From positions 30,416,001 through 30,480,000 of the forward strand of contig OX637394.1 in NCBI GenBank assembly GCA_951799425.1: a stretch of DNA of 64,000 bases, written 5' to 3'. Position 1 is the stretch's first letter, and each line of letters opens with the position of its first letter. The position numbers and the translations under genes are program-made. Source of the DNA: Ilex aquifolium (taxonomy: Eukaryota > Streptophyta > Magnoliopsida > Aquifoliales > Aquifoliaceae). The notes under the pieces are model-generated. The model was not told the DNA's origin, searched no databases, and worked only from the letters and a program-made list of their open reading frames with translations. Below are positions 22,126 through 33,712 of this stretch, one piece after another.

Positions 22126-22757
22126 TTCTGTTTTCCCCAAACAGTGGTAAATTACATATCCCCTAGATTGAGTCGCACGTTACGACTGAATTATTGCATA
22201 TTGCATTAAATCCCTCATATTCTAAATAAAACCTCATAAATGAGCTCCACATCTTGAATTTTAATTTTTTTTTCTGTAACCAACGATAAAGGTTTCGTTA
22301 AAACTAAAAGGCAAATAAAATCACGAGGATGCAAAAAAATTGGTGCATCATTAACTTACAATTTAACACTTTTTGGCTATAATATGTGCTACAACATTGT
22401 TTAATCTGCAAGTTCAAGTTATTGATAAAATGTTAAAGATTTGTCAAATAATAGCAAAATTTCTATTTTTTGATAAATTTGTGATCACTTAGCACTAAGT
22501 CTATGACATGCTTGGAATTTCCCTCAAGTACAACACAATAAGTGAAGGTTTCGACAACTTTTGATTTCATAGAGTTTTCAACTTCTGGTAAGACAACTAT
22601 AAAATCACCCATATAATCCCCAATAATCACTCCTATTCTAGGTGCTTCACTGGAACACAACTTCATTGAAATTTATCTTGTAAGACAGCTGGAGGAGCAT
22701 TCCAAACACTATTTTCATCATCAGAAAGAAGTTGATTTGATTGTAATGGAGGATCTT
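22126..22757. other. Intergenic, nothing recognised
   Basis: No domain, repeat end or gene seen. Confidence 0.4.
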
Positions 22758-23220
22758 TGCTTGATCGCATTCACCCTAATCTCCGAACATGCACCCGGTT
22801 GTGTGTATATGGCTTATGTGTACAGGTGAGTGTCATTTCCTCTCGGGTTCGATGCTAGAAATGGGAAAAACGTGTGTGTGAATGGGAATGTGTGTGTGTG
22901 AAAAAGTGCTTCCCAAGCGAATAGAGACTTTTGAGTGTCGTGTTTTACTTGGAATTGAGTATTACAAGGTCGTTTCATCAGGGAATGAAGGTTGAATCGT
23001 GGTGAAGATGATTTTGTAAAAATAGAAAAGTATAAAATCTTATGAGTTTGTGTTTTGATGAATGGAGTTTTTGATAGAAAAGAGATGAAAACAAGGTTGG
23101 CTAATCCGAAGGGGTCATTCCAATGGGAACGCCAAATTAACTCAAAACATTCTTCTAATGGTGTCTCGGTGCTTGATTGATTCGTAGGAAGTGAGGGACT
23201 AATGTGGAGGTGTAGGCTTA
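22758..23220 (-). repeat. K-family LTR fragment (3' end part)
   Basis: From TGCTTGATCGCATTCACCC at the left it matches the complement of the K LTR 3' part: the 'accctaatctcc' end, 'gagtgtc' block, 'cccaagcgaa', 'gtgtcgtgttttacttgga', 'aaggtcgt' and 'ccaatgggaacgccaaat'. Homology stops near 23220, before the palindrome cassette. Confidence 0.8.
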
Positions 23221-24259
23221 CATGCTAGAGTGCAAAAAACTCCTTCTACTCCAAAGCTCAAGATTCATCTACACACATTCGAAGAGAAGAGAGTTAGTCC
23301 TCCACCCATTCCCCGACCAACTTGAGTTCTTGGAAAGTCACCATCTCAACCAAGTTGGTTTCCCCGAGTGCTTTCAACAAGGTCATGGCACCTAAGAAAT
23401 AGGTGAGGTGAGATAGTATGGATCTAGGTGATTACTCATGCATTGCATCAAACACCCTAGGGTCATATTTTCTATATACTTTTTCTTTTCTTTATTTTTC
23501 TTTGTTATTGATCATGGTAATTAACATTTTGGTTTGCTTTATAATTATTATGTTCTTAAATAAAAGTTGAAATGTGCATTGCTATGAGTCATATTAGGGG
23601 ATTGAGAACTTATTGGGATAAACCTTATTGCCTGACGCATAAGCGAAGGTCTCTTCTATCCTAGCATGCTTGGATACTTTTTTTTTTCCTGATCAAAAAA
23701 AAAAAAATATACACTAACCATTCACTTTCATACTTAGGACTCTTGCTAGCTTAAACTATTAATGATCTTACATGACTCTAAATGTTCATGACAGGTGAAC
23801 ACATGATTAAATGTTAGTTAAACCTCAATCCCTTAAAAGATGTCAAAGGCCAAGTGTGATAGAAGAGCCAAATGTGGCCAATCATTAAAAGGAGAGGCAT
23901 AAATCAATGGCTAAAAATAATTGCACTTGAATTGTTGAGAGTACGTAATCTTAAAATTCATTTCTCATTTGTAAAAATTATAGAGCTTATGCTAAACATG
24001 TTTAGAAGCATATTGATACAATATTGAATTCACAATCGTGCTAATTGAAGCCATAGGGGAAGAAGGGATAAGAGAAAATAGGAGTTGTCTAAAAAGAAAA
24101 ATAATTAGGCCACTCACTAACTGGTCATATATTCACTTAGATGATGGGTTAGGATTTTATGAAGATCTTATTAATGATTTGAAAAAAACGGAATGTGAGA
24201 TCCGATCATGCATCACATTGAATTTAAATATTATTAGAAGTATGTTAAGTGGTGGATCA
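23221..24259. other. Unclassified sequence
   Basis: No family recognised. A short plus-strand open stretch at 24038-24292 has no known motif and runs into the next LTR. Confidence 0.35.
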
Positions 24260-25147
24260 TGTTGGCTCGAAAAGCAACCTAAGAGGGGGTGAATTAGGTT
24301 TTCTAATTATTGCCCAATTTAAAATCTCAATTTCACTATTTGTGAAATTGATAAATATGGATTACTAGATGTTGGTTAGATAGTAAGAGAGTGATGGTGT
24401 GTGTATTAGCAATAAATACAAATCAAAGTAAAGAGGTAAGGAGAATGCAAACACAAGGATATATAGAGGTTCGAACCCTAATCTTGGCCTACGTCCTCTC
24501 TTCTGTCTCCTCTTGGAGGTTCCTTTTTTTTCTTTCACTTGGACTCTTCAATGGGTGAGATCAAAACCCTTACACTTCTCTTCCTTGAGAACAAGATGAT
24601 ATTTCTCACTATAGTATATCACTGAAGAAGACTACAATCAATCCTCTCTCTTACTTTATAAAGATTCTCTCTCAAATCAAGATTGGAAGCAAGAAGAAGA
24701 AATTCAACACTTTAAATCTCTTTACAATGAAATAAATCACTTAATAATGATTAAAATATTTTTGGCTTCTAGCTCATCAATACGAGGTAGCAAAAGTCCA
24801 TCCTAAAGCATTGGAGACCCTTATTTATAGTTGGAAGCCAAAGTATTTTCAATATCTTCCAAAAGTAGTCGTTGCAAGACTTAACATACACAAATCGGTA
24901 CGTCGGTTCCCCATGTGGCATACCGGAACAACACTTGTTTGTGTGTTGAAGTCTCTACTACTTCAGCATCCAGTATGCCGGACCTTGACAGAGCCTTTCG
25001 GTTCAATTTTCATGGCAAAGTACTGGAAGCTTGAGTGTCTGTCGCTTCAACACATCCGACATGCTAGACATGTGTACAACCTGTCAATTCACTTTGTAAG
25101 GTAAAGTATTAGGACTTGAGATGCCTGCCACTTCAGCATCTAGTATG
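24260..25147 (-). mobile_element. L-family LTR with degenerate palindrome cassette
   Basis: It begins TGTTGGCTCGAAAAGCAACC and carries the 'ggatatatagaggttcgaac…cttggcctacgtcctctc' text of a common plant LTR. On the minus strand a TATA motif (actataaata, about 24826) is followed upstream (24896-25147) by five eroded copies of a gcATaCCGGtATgc-like motif. The right border is where K-family sequence begins. The orientation is inferred from the TATA motif only; internal coding sequence is absent. Confidence 0.55.
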
Positions 25148-25150
25148 CCG

Positions 25151-26565
25151 CTTGATTGATTGTGTTCACCCCTAATCTCCAAACACGAACCCGGTAGTGT
25201 GTATATGGCTTTATATGAGTAGGTGAGTGTCACTCTCCCTCATGGTCGATGCTAGAAATGAGGAAAAACGTGTGTGAATGAAAATACGTGTGGGTGTAAA
25301 AGTGCTCCCCAAGCGAAGAAAGACTTGCAAATGTCGTGTTTTAATTGGAATGAGTATTCCAAGGTCGTCTCTCAGGGAAGGTAGGTCAAATTTCTTTGAA
25401 AGGTGATTGGTGAACAACTAAAAATTGGAAAATTGTGAGATTTGTGTTTTGAAAAATTGTGTTTTGATGAGAAAATGCAAGAAAAATAGGGTTGGCTAAT
25501 CCATAGGGGTCATTCCAATGGGAATGCCAAATCGACTCAATTCATTCCACCAATGGTTTCTCGATGTTTGATTGATTCGTAGGAAGTGAGGGACTAATAT
25601 GGATGTGTTAGGCCCGGGCATACCCCGTGACAAGTCTACGGTGCATCAAGAGCCCACAACCATGTTCGCACTCAACCTAGTCAAACCAAACACTTTACAT
25701 ACGAGGAAGAACGAAAGAGAGTCGATTTCACATACCCAAGAGGAACATCCCCTTAGATTAGCCAACTAAGTGCTTAGCTACTCATAATGAAAACAAAACC
25801 CAACACAAAGTGAAGAGACATGGTATAGAAATGGAGCATGGACTTGTATTAATGCAAGAAAAGAGTTAAACTACAAGAGAAATGACATTCATAGTCAAAA
25901 TACAAAGATTGGAAACAAATACCCAAATGTAGAACTTGAAATGCTAGAAAACCCTAGCTAAGCTTGCATACAACTTGAATAAAAGAGTTTTAAGTGTAAA
26001 GGGTAAAGATTACAAGTAATTTAAAGCTTACAACACTGAAAATGGTGAAGAAATATGAAAAACTCAGCTTTCTCTCTCTAACTTCATCTTCTTCCTTGAG
26101 CTCCTCTCTTTAAAACTATGTGTGTTGTTGAATAAAATTGGTGTTAGAGTCTTCCAATTTCGTCCATAACCCCCTATGGTCTGTGAGAACTGAAGTGCAA
26201 TGAGTGGGGAAAGGTATTGACACTGCCACAAGCAACCATAGTCCATGACATGACTTTCCCATGCCTTCCAACCACTCATCTTCTCTCTCTTCCCTTTCCT
26301 TTTTCTCTCACAACAAACCTGACTTCTTGAGATTAGTAGAGCATCTTGGGTTGTAAAATGTGTCAGGGCGTGGTCTGGGTGAGCATGGTGGGCCCACGGA
26401 GTAGGTGGAGAAGTGTGGCAGATAGCTGACAAGTTTGTGTAAAACCAATTGGTAGGTTTTGGCAGAGGCTGCGGTAGAAGAAATCCAGTGCACTAAACCT
26501 ACCGGTAGGTTTTGAAATTTCTACGGGTAGGTTTTGCTGAACTTCTACTAGTAGGTTTTGCTCTG
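25151..26565 (-). repeat. K-family LTR, truncated, with ACCGGT cassette
   Basis: This minus-orientation K LTR runs from its 3' end (left) through the diagnostic blocks 'agtgtcactctccctc', 'gtgctccccaagcgaa', 'ccaaggtcgtct' and 'gggatgaatgcc'-like to its palindrome cassette at 26441-26560. The LTR's 5' end (complement of TGATGAGCAC) is missing; T-family sequence starts soon after. Confidence 0.8.
26441..26560. repeat. Palindrome cassette, ACCTACCGGTAGGT type
   Basis: Four sites in 120 bp: AACCAATTGGTAGGTT, the perfect AAACCTACCGGTAGGTTT, a half site CTACGGGTAGG, and CTACTAGTAG. The units vary around one palindromic consensus; three of the four keep 'GTAGGTTTTG' to their right. Confidence 0.85.
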
Positions 26566-26639
26566 TCTTGGAATTTCCTTGCTTCCTTTGTGCTCCGGGC
26601 CATCTGTTAAGCCATCCCTTCTTCCCCATCGCCTTCAAG

Positions 26640-27291
26640 CACTTGATAGGAGGTTAAATGCATGCCCTTACCTACTCTTTACCTACAAACACACAAAACT
26701 CAATTAAATGTGAGATTAAACATATTTCTCCCAATTTGTGGAGAACGTTCAAGTGAAAAACCAACGTTCGAACGTGAGTTGGTGTTCGAACGTTGTTTCT
26801 GTTTTTGCTTTATGGTCATTCGAACGTTGACTGCCGTTCGAACGTTTCTTATGTTTTTGCACTAAGGGCGTTCGAACGCCAGATGTGTTCTGACCCTTTC
26901 ACTCGAGTGGTCTGTTGGTCTTCTGTGAAGTTCAGTTTCAACTCTATGCAGTAGTCTGGTCTTCAATCAACTCAAGCGCACGTTCGAACGTGACACTCAA
27001 GTGCCTCAGAGTTTCACAGTCTTCCTTCCTAACTGCAACACGCCTTCTCTTAGCAGTTGAGTCTGCTACAGTGCAATGTGGCCGTTCGAACGTGAGTTGG
27101 CGTTCGAACGTTCTGGCTGTGCTCCAAGCTTTTCCAATTTTGTGCTTTAATGTGCTGGTGTTGCATTCAAGTGTGGCACTCATTGTTCTTGAGTCCTTGT
27201 TCAGTTTAGAGCCTGAAATGACATCACTTAAACTCCATCAAAGTACAATTAGTCTTAAAATGGCATAGTAACATGCTAATTTTAAGTGTTA
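26640..27291. repeat. T-family repeat fragment with TTCGAA cassette
   Basis: It matches 38150-38757 closely, including the spacer text around each palindrome and the tail 'gcatagtaa.atgctaatttta'. Only the cassette and tail of the T unit are present. Class uncertain: LTR or large non-autonomous retroelement. Confidence 0.75.
26752..27112. repeat. Palindrome cassette, CGTTCGAACG type (8 sites)
   Basis: Eight CGTTCGAACG-type palindromes in 360 bp, often paired as aacgttcgaacgtgagttgg followed by a second site about 20 bp on. One arm varies (ggCGTTCGAACGcc, aaCGTTCGAACGtg). The arrangement is repeated in T3. Confidence 0.9.
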
Positions 27292-27661
27292 ATCATGTGC
27301 ATCATTGTATCATGCATGAAGTACATAATAATGTATAGGCAAGATAGTATATAACAATAATCTTAGCTCGGTACTCATAACCATGAGCATATAGTAATAC
27401 GATATCAAACAAAAATGAAAATCATCCATTACTTAAGGGAGGTATAAACATTAAAGCATGGGTAAAACATTGGCATTTCCAATAAAAACAATATTATACA
27501 TGTCTTCACCCTTTACTAAAGAGTACAAATGGACTAATTACACTTCATTGTTATAGACGAGCAAGAAGGGTGAGATAATCTCATTACAAAACCAAAAAGA
27601 AGTGCAACAAATCCTTCCCTGAGTACTAGTTGAAACAACCTCACCCTTATTACCGAGTAGG

Positions 27662-29212
27662 TGATGAGCACGTAATATTTCATATTTAATGGCCTCATTA
27701 CATGTATTTTAACTCAACTTTGTATTTACTTACTTAGAGTTAGTCGAATTTATGAATAATGTAGAAATTTTGATATTGTAGGTAATCATAGGGTAAATGA
27801 TGGCTTTCAGAACCCTGCAACTAAGTGTGGATGAGTGGTGAAGAGATGGACACATTACATGAGGATTAGGAGGCTTTAAAGTGAAAGAAATCAAGGAGGT
27901 AGCGGTACTTGGTATCATAGGTACCAGTATCTAAGCCTACTTGAATTTTGGTACTAGCACCCGCACCATTTGGTATCAGTACCTCGGTATTCCCCATTTT
28001 TTACCATGATCTACTTCTAATCTCAAATAGTGCAAAACATTAAAGTTGTAGATTTGGATGTCCTCTGTCTTATGTCAAAATTTCAGATCAATCGGACAGT
28101 GGGATCAAAAGTTATGACAAATTTATGAAAAGACCTACTGGTAGATGACATGCAAGACCTACCGGTAGAAGACATGCAAAACCTACCGGTAGAAGACCCT
28201 ATTGGAAAAAACCTACCGGTTGGTTTTTGATGTTCTACTGGTAGAACTTGCTTAGAAAGATAAGCTCCAAGGAAGAAGATGAAGTTGTAGAGAGAGAAAG
28301 TTGAGTTTTTACATTTCCTATACCATTTTCATTGTAGTAAGCTTTATTTTACTTGTAATCTTTCCCTCTTTCACTTTTAACTCATTTATTTCAAGTTGTA
28401 ATCAAATTTAGCTTAATGTTCTTGTATTTCCATTTCTACAATTGGGTTTTTTCTTCAAGCTTTGTTTTTTGGGTATGAATGATCTTGTTCTTGTAGTTTA
28501 AAATTTTTCTTGCATTAATACAAGTTCCATGTTCCATTTCACTACCATGTCTCTTTACATTATGTTTGTTCTTGATTTTACTATGGGTAGCTAGACTTTC
28601 AGTTGGCTAATCCAAGGGGAATTTCCTCTTGAGTATGTGAAACCGACTCTCGTTCATTCTTCCTCGTAGTGTAAAGTGGTTTGATTTGACTAAGTTGAGT
28701 GCGGACGTGATTGTGGACTCTTAATACACTGTAGACTTGTCAAGGGATATGCTTGTGCCTAACACATCCACATTAGTCCCTCACTTCCTACGAATCAATA
28801 AAACACCGAGACAACATTGGTTGAATGAATTGAGTTGATTTTACATTCCCATTGGAATGACCTCTTTGGATTAGCCAACCTTGCTTTCTTGCATTTTTAT
28901 CAAAACACAACTCACCAAACCATTCACAAGATTTTACATGTTTCATTTCTTTTCAAATCACCCTTGAAAATAATTTGACCTTCCTTCCCTGAGAAGACGA
29001 CCTTGGAATACCCATTCCAAGTAAAACACGACATTGCAAGTCTCTCTTCGCTTGGGGAGAACTTTTGCACACACACATTTTTGTTCACACACACGATTCT
29101 CCCCATTTCTTGCATTTGAACCCAAGGGAGATTGACACTCACTTACTCATATAAGCCATATACACATAGTCCGGGTTCGTGTTTGGAGATTAGGGTAAAA
29201 CCGCATCAAGCA
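27662..29212 (+). mobile_element. K-family solo LTR, 1551 bp
   Basis: It starts TGATGAGCAC and ends GCATCAAGCA (TG…CA). It interrupts a T-family repeat whose two halves resume on either side. Flanking pentamers are gtagg (27657-27661) and ctagg (29213-29217), a duplication with one mismatch. No coding sequence, primer site or polypurine tract is present inside, so it is a solo LTR. It carries a palindrome cassette at 28132-28247. The parent family cannot be assigned to a superfamily from the LTR alone; length and 5-bp duplication fit Gypsy. Confidence 0.85.
28132..28247. repeat. Palindrome cassette, ACCTACCGGTAGGT type
   Basis: Five sites with the core CTACCGGTAG or a one-base variant (CTACTGGTAG twice), the third and fourth preceded by 'gcaaaacctaccggtaga'-like text. 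It directly follows the K-family landmark 'gggatcaaaagttatg'. Confidence 0.9.
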
Positions 29213-29424
29213 CTAGGGCACAAAAGTGAGAGAGGTTCAACCCTCCAAGTAAAAAGGATGTAAGAGAAATGTAGAAAAAGAGAAATTCTGGCTTAGGAGT
29301 GTTTAGGGCAGGGTTCTATCTTCTCTGACTCTGGTTTTCTTCTCTGGCGAAATCCACTTTCAAAATGGCTGAATTAGGCTATTTATAGGCCCCAGGAAAG
29401 GGTAGCTTGACCTAATTTAAATCA

Positions 29425-30960
29425 TACACCCAAGTATAAGTAGTCAAATTGTAGTATTACTTGGTTAAGTCCGAGTTCGAACCCACAGGGAGCTGTCTAT
29501 TGGAATTCAAAAATAGAAAAGGTAAGATTGCTATGCACGTGGTGTGCTTTACAATAGCTTGTGGCGTAAACTTAGAATTATCAAATAAATACTTAAACTA
29601 AACTCTTGATAACAATGACTGAAAAGTTACTTTTTAGTTCGGGGATCCAACATGCATTTTATTGCTTGATTATAGAAATGTCACCTTACAACAATTAACT
29701 CCTATATTATTGGAAAGTTAACTGGTAGGTTTGATGTATAAACTGAACCATATCACAACAACTGATTAGGTTAGTCGGAAGGTCTATGCACCGTACAACA
29801 ACCCAATAACCCTAGTAATCCTGAAGGTGAACCATTCAAAAGGTTTATTTTAGCTATTCGATCGGCTGGTCAATGATTCAATGAAGACGGAGTTCCGGTT
29901 TATGCATTGAATCAAAAACATTGGTTATAGCTAGATTTAACCCGTCTATAACTAATCTCTAGACTATTACACAAAGCTCAACTACGTGCATCATTGTATC
30001 TTGCATGAAGTATATATGTAATAACAAAAAGATGAACTGGTATATAACAATAAGTTTAGCTCGGTACCCGTAACCATGAGCATATAGTAATATGACACCG
30101 AACGGAAATAGTAATAACCATCTATCACTTAAGCGAGGTATAAACATTAACGCATAGGTAAAACATCAAAATTTTCATATAACACAAAAAATATTATACA
30201 TGTCTTCACCCTTCACTAAAGAGTATAAACGGACAACTCACACTTTATTGCTATAGACGAGCAAAAAGGGTAAGATAATCTCATTACAATGTAACACAAA
30301 TATAAAAATCAATGAAAGAGATCCTTCCCCGAGGAATAGTTGAATCACCCTCACTCCTATTACCAGCTGGGCACAAAAGTGAGAGAGGTTCAACCCTCTA
30401 AGTAAAAAGGATGTAAAAAAATGTAGAAGAAGAGAAATTCTGGCTTAGGGAGTGTTTAGGGCATGGTTTCTTCTTCTTTGACTCTTGCTTCCCTTCTCTG
30501 GCAAAGTCCCTTGAAAAATGACTGAACGTGGCTATTTATAGACACCAAGGAGGAGGTCAGGGGTGGCAGACACCCAGGGCAGCCAATCATAGCTTTTTGT
30601 TGCACTTTTGGACCAATAGGAGGAGAGGAGGGCTTAAGGCGGTTTATCCACCGTCTGGATGCCACCACCACTATCCAGACAGTGGTTATCCTCTGTTTTC
30701 TTGCTCCTTGGCTCCCTTTCTAATTTCAGGTGACTTGCCACCGTCCGGATAGTGCCTTAATGATGATTTTGCACTTTGACCCTCCAATTATTCCTTATTA
30801 CATATGAAACCCTTAAAATATATATTTAATTATAATATAATCTAAATTAAACACTTTTAAATGAATTAACACACATAATTAACCCTAAACCCTAATTCAT
30901 TTACTCATTTTTTAGGGTTAATCACACCCCCAACCAAACATTACTAGTCCCTAGTAATAA
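29425..30960. repeat. T-family repeat copy T2
   Basis: It begins TACACCCAAGTATAAGTAG then 'gagttcgaacccacaggga', and runs through the shared 'ataaccatgagcatatag' and 'cactaaagagta' landmarks. A minus-strand TATA motif (tctataaatagcc, about 30545) is followed by a cassette of GTCCGGAT/GTCTGGAT sites (30640-30750) and a tail with ccctaaaccctaattca. No protein domain is present. A large non-autonomous LTR element or LTR is likely. Confidence 0.65.
30640..30755. repeat. Palindrome-like cassette, GTCCGGAT type
   Basis: Sites read ccaccGTCTGGATg, actATCCAGACagtgg and gccaccGTCCGGATagtg, so inverted arms of one motif alternate in orientation. This is the same position in the T unit where copies T0 and T3 carry CGTTCGAACG arrays. 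Confidence 0.65.
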
Positions 30961-31414
30961 AAACAAATAAAATCACTTTTGTAGATTTTACGATTGCATT
31001 TAGCTTATACAACAATTTGTTAAACCCCTAGGTGATCCCTAGTGGACTAGTTTTGTCCCGTGAAAGTTTCCAGTGAAGATACCTACAAATTTCAACAATT
31101 AAGATAAAATAATTCATATCTTCACATATTAAAATTAAATCATCATTCTATTCTTTTGAAAAATTATTCCCTCTCCTTATCACTGTAAGAGTAACACACA
31201 CCAATTGTAATACTATTCTATATATTTTCAGAAAAAAATCGTGTGTGTGTGCAGGAATTTCTTTATTTTAAAAACACTTAAGAAATATCACAACCTTTTA
31301 CTAAGCTATACAAGAGTTAGTCTCGACGTCAATCATTTCTTGGAAATCACTCAGCAAAGAACACACTCAAGTGTTAGTGATTATCACTCAATAATTACAT
31401 GTGGTAAGAATATT
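30961..31414. other. Unclassified sequence
   Basis: Nothing recognised beyond a short (GT)n at about 31240-31250. Confidence 0.35.
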
Positions 31415-31875
31415 GAAATTGTAAACCCCCACATGTTTATATTAATATAGTAATATAATTGTTTAGTAATTCTTATATATGTAATGATAGAAGAATGAAC
31501 CATATAGATTGTAACCATAGGAATAAATACTAGGGAGGCAAATTTATTGTGAAGCTTAAGTTTCAAAGGTGTTTAAGTTTGGGAAGGGTTGTTAGGTAAG
31601 TTTCTAAACATTTTTAGGCCAAAATAAGATTTTCATTTAATCCGGAAGATCGAGAAACCTTGGGAGAGGTAATATAGGGTGTATTAGAAGTTAGGAAGTA
31701 TCCCGGAGTTGAAATACATTTTAGAAAGAATTTGGATGGGGAGGAATTTGATCATACCTTGGTATTTTGGCTATAACTTTTTAATCCTAACTCCAATTGG
31801 CCTAAATTTTGGACAGTATAAGCTAGACTTCAAGGGCTACAAAAGTGTATTTCACAAAAATTTTCCAAATTGGCT

Positions 31876-31883
31876 TATAAATA
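31876..31883 (+). promoter_or_regulatory. Putative TATA box of M LTR
   Basis: GGCTTATAAATAGG is a standard plant TATA context. If used, transcription would start within or just before the palindrome cassette. Confidence 0.5.
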
Positions 31884-31918
31884 GGTAAAAATTGATCTGG
31901 AAGTTGCGGGTATACTGT

Positions 31919-32046
31919 CACCCGCGTCCGGACGGGAATAGACACGCGTCCGGACGTGTATGGCAGAAACTTGGACGCAAAAACACGCGTCCGGACAGCA
32001 CAAAACACGCGTCCGGACAGCACAAAATACGCGTCCGGACGCGCCA
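31919..32046. repeat. Palindrome cassette, CGCGTCCGGACG type
   Basis: Five copies of CGCGTCCGGAC in 128 bp, three of them preceded by aaaacACGCG- or aatACGCG-type text and two followed by AGCACAAAA. The first, second and last are longer palindromes; the third and fourth keep only the core. Confidence 0.9.
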
Positions 32047-32649
32047 AACCGAGGGCTTCACGACTCAGACGTGTTTTGGGTGTTTTCTCTTCCATTTGCA
32101 CCAATTTCATCAATGCAAACCATAGAGAGGCTTAGAGAGGAAGGAAAGAAGGGGAAAACAAGAAATTCAAGGGTTGATTCAAGTGGAAAGGATCAAATCT
32201 TCTAGTTCTTCACACAAAAATTAAGGAACGAGGTAGGGGTTTTATTCCATTCTCTTGCATTGAGGTTAGGGCATAAATATACATACATTCTTTTGACTCT
32301 AAATCTTATATACTTGCTATGAAATTGTTGATTCTTGATATTTATGCAAATGTGGTCATGTTTTAAACAATGCTATGGTGAGATCACCATTAAAACTATT
32401 TTTCTTGGTCTCAAACCCTAGTTCTCAAGGGAAAGGGGTTTTTCTCTTAATTTTTCATTGATTCTTGAATTTAAAAACTTTAGTGCTTGAAATTGAACCA
32501 TAAAATGATATTTATGAGGATCTCTTGTATATTTTCTCACATTGTTTCTATTGTGCTACTTTATGAGAAATTTAGGATTTTTTGGAATGGCTTGTTGTTT
32601 TGAGAAATTGTGGATATTGTATTTCTTGTATGGGTGTTTTGATGAACAT

Positions 32650-33053
32650 GGGTGAGAGGTTCCTTGTAAGGATGCTCATGCCAAAGAAACAATACCTTGA
32701 GGGTGAGAGGTTCCTTATAAGGATGCTCATGCCAAATAAACAAGAACTTGAGGGTGAGAGGTTCCTTATAAGGATGCTCATGCCAAAAGGTTCCTTGTAA
32801 GGATGCTCATGCCAAAGAAACAATACCTTGAGGGTGAGAGGCCAAAGAAACAAGAACTTGAGGGTGAGAGGTTCCTTGTAAGGATGCTCATACCAAAGAA
32901 ACAATACATTGAGGGTGAGAGGTTCCTTGTAAAGATGCTCATGCCAAAGAAACAATACCTTGAGGGTGAGAGGTTCCTTGTAAGGATACTCATGCCAAAG
33001 AAACAATACCTTGAGGGTGAGAGGTTCCTTGCAAGGATGCTCATGCCAAAGAG
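32650..33053. repeat. 51-bp minisatellite array
   Basis: Units begin GGGTGAGAGGTTCCTTGTAA and end near AATACCTTGA; two full 51-bp units are followed by full and shortened ones, about eight or nine in all. Because 51 is a multiple of 3 and the unit lacks stops, long open frames with a 17-residue repeat exist on both strands; these are a by-product of the repeat. It lies inside the M solo LTR. Confidence 0.95.
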
Positions 33054-33712
33054 AATAATATTATATCATGTGTGGATTATGGATTACTTTTGGGAAATTG
33101 TATGGCTCCATGTTGGTAATTGGTTTCACCTTTCCTTTTAACCTTACTGTTGTTCGTAAACTAGAGATCTATTAAAATGTCCATGTTTTCCTTCAAAAGT
33201 TATATATGATATTTGCAAAATGAGACCGACTTATTTTATATATTTTCTAAACCTTGTTCGAGTTGGGAGAATGTTGCTACAGAGCTTAGTGCTCACCCCC
33301 TACAAATAATATATTTTCAGATTATGGTTTGGGGGACGAGCTTAGAGTTGATGAGCCGGCACAATGGGAAGCTCCAATAGACGGGAACGTGGATCCCGAG
33401 AGTGATGCCTAGAGCCACATGCTCTTAGATTCTACCTTAGAAAGTTTATTTTGAGACAATGTAATGTCTAATATTTTGGTTATTCCGCTGCAAACTCATA
33501 GTTGATTTTTGGGATGTAATTGTCCTATTTGGGCATATTCTTTTGGGTGTACTGGCCATGGTTTGACTTATTCTTTTGGGGATGATGATGTAGATATTAT
33601 GGTTGATGGAATGAAATTTTCTTTAATTATGGATCTTATTAGTTGCTCTCATGATGTGAATGGTTATAAATAGTAATGCTGACCAATGGGGATTTTGGAG
33701 CATTACAGAAAT

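Larger units (their letters stand above)
27292..29424. repeat. T-family repeat copy T1, split by a K solo LTR
   Basis: 27292-27661 matches 29985-30362 of copy T2 (catcattgtatc, ctcggtac..ataaccatgagc, cttcaccctt.actaaagagta). 29218-29424 matches 30368-30560 (gcacaaaagtgagagaggtt…ctatttatag). Together they are one T unit interrupted by the K insertion 27662-29212. Confidence 0.8.
31420..33707 (+). mobile_element. M-family solo LTR, 2288 bp, TSD gaaat
   Basis: It starts TGTAAACCCCCACATG and ends GGAGCATTACA, flanked by identical gaaat at 31415-31419 and 33708-33712. No primer site, polypurine tract or coding domain is present, so it is a solo LTR. A TATA motif (TATAAATA, 31876-31883) lies just before a cassette of CGTCCGGACG palindromes (31919-32046). 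A 51-bp tandem array occupies 32650-33053. The ends resemble those of G-family LTRs (TGTAAAACCC…GGGGCGTCACA), so M and G are probably related Gypsy LTRs. Confidence 0.85.

Noticed and set aside
26915..27268. 117-residue open frame, and similar ones in cassette regions (38214-38603, 47264-47764, 63079-63498)
   Set aside because: They overlie palindrome cassettes in LTR-type repeats, show no protein family, and the copies do not keep the frame.
32572..33141. Long open frames with 17-residue repeats on both strands
   Set aside because: Produced by a stop-free 51-bp tandem repeat inside a solo LTR; open on both strands and without any flanking gene structure.
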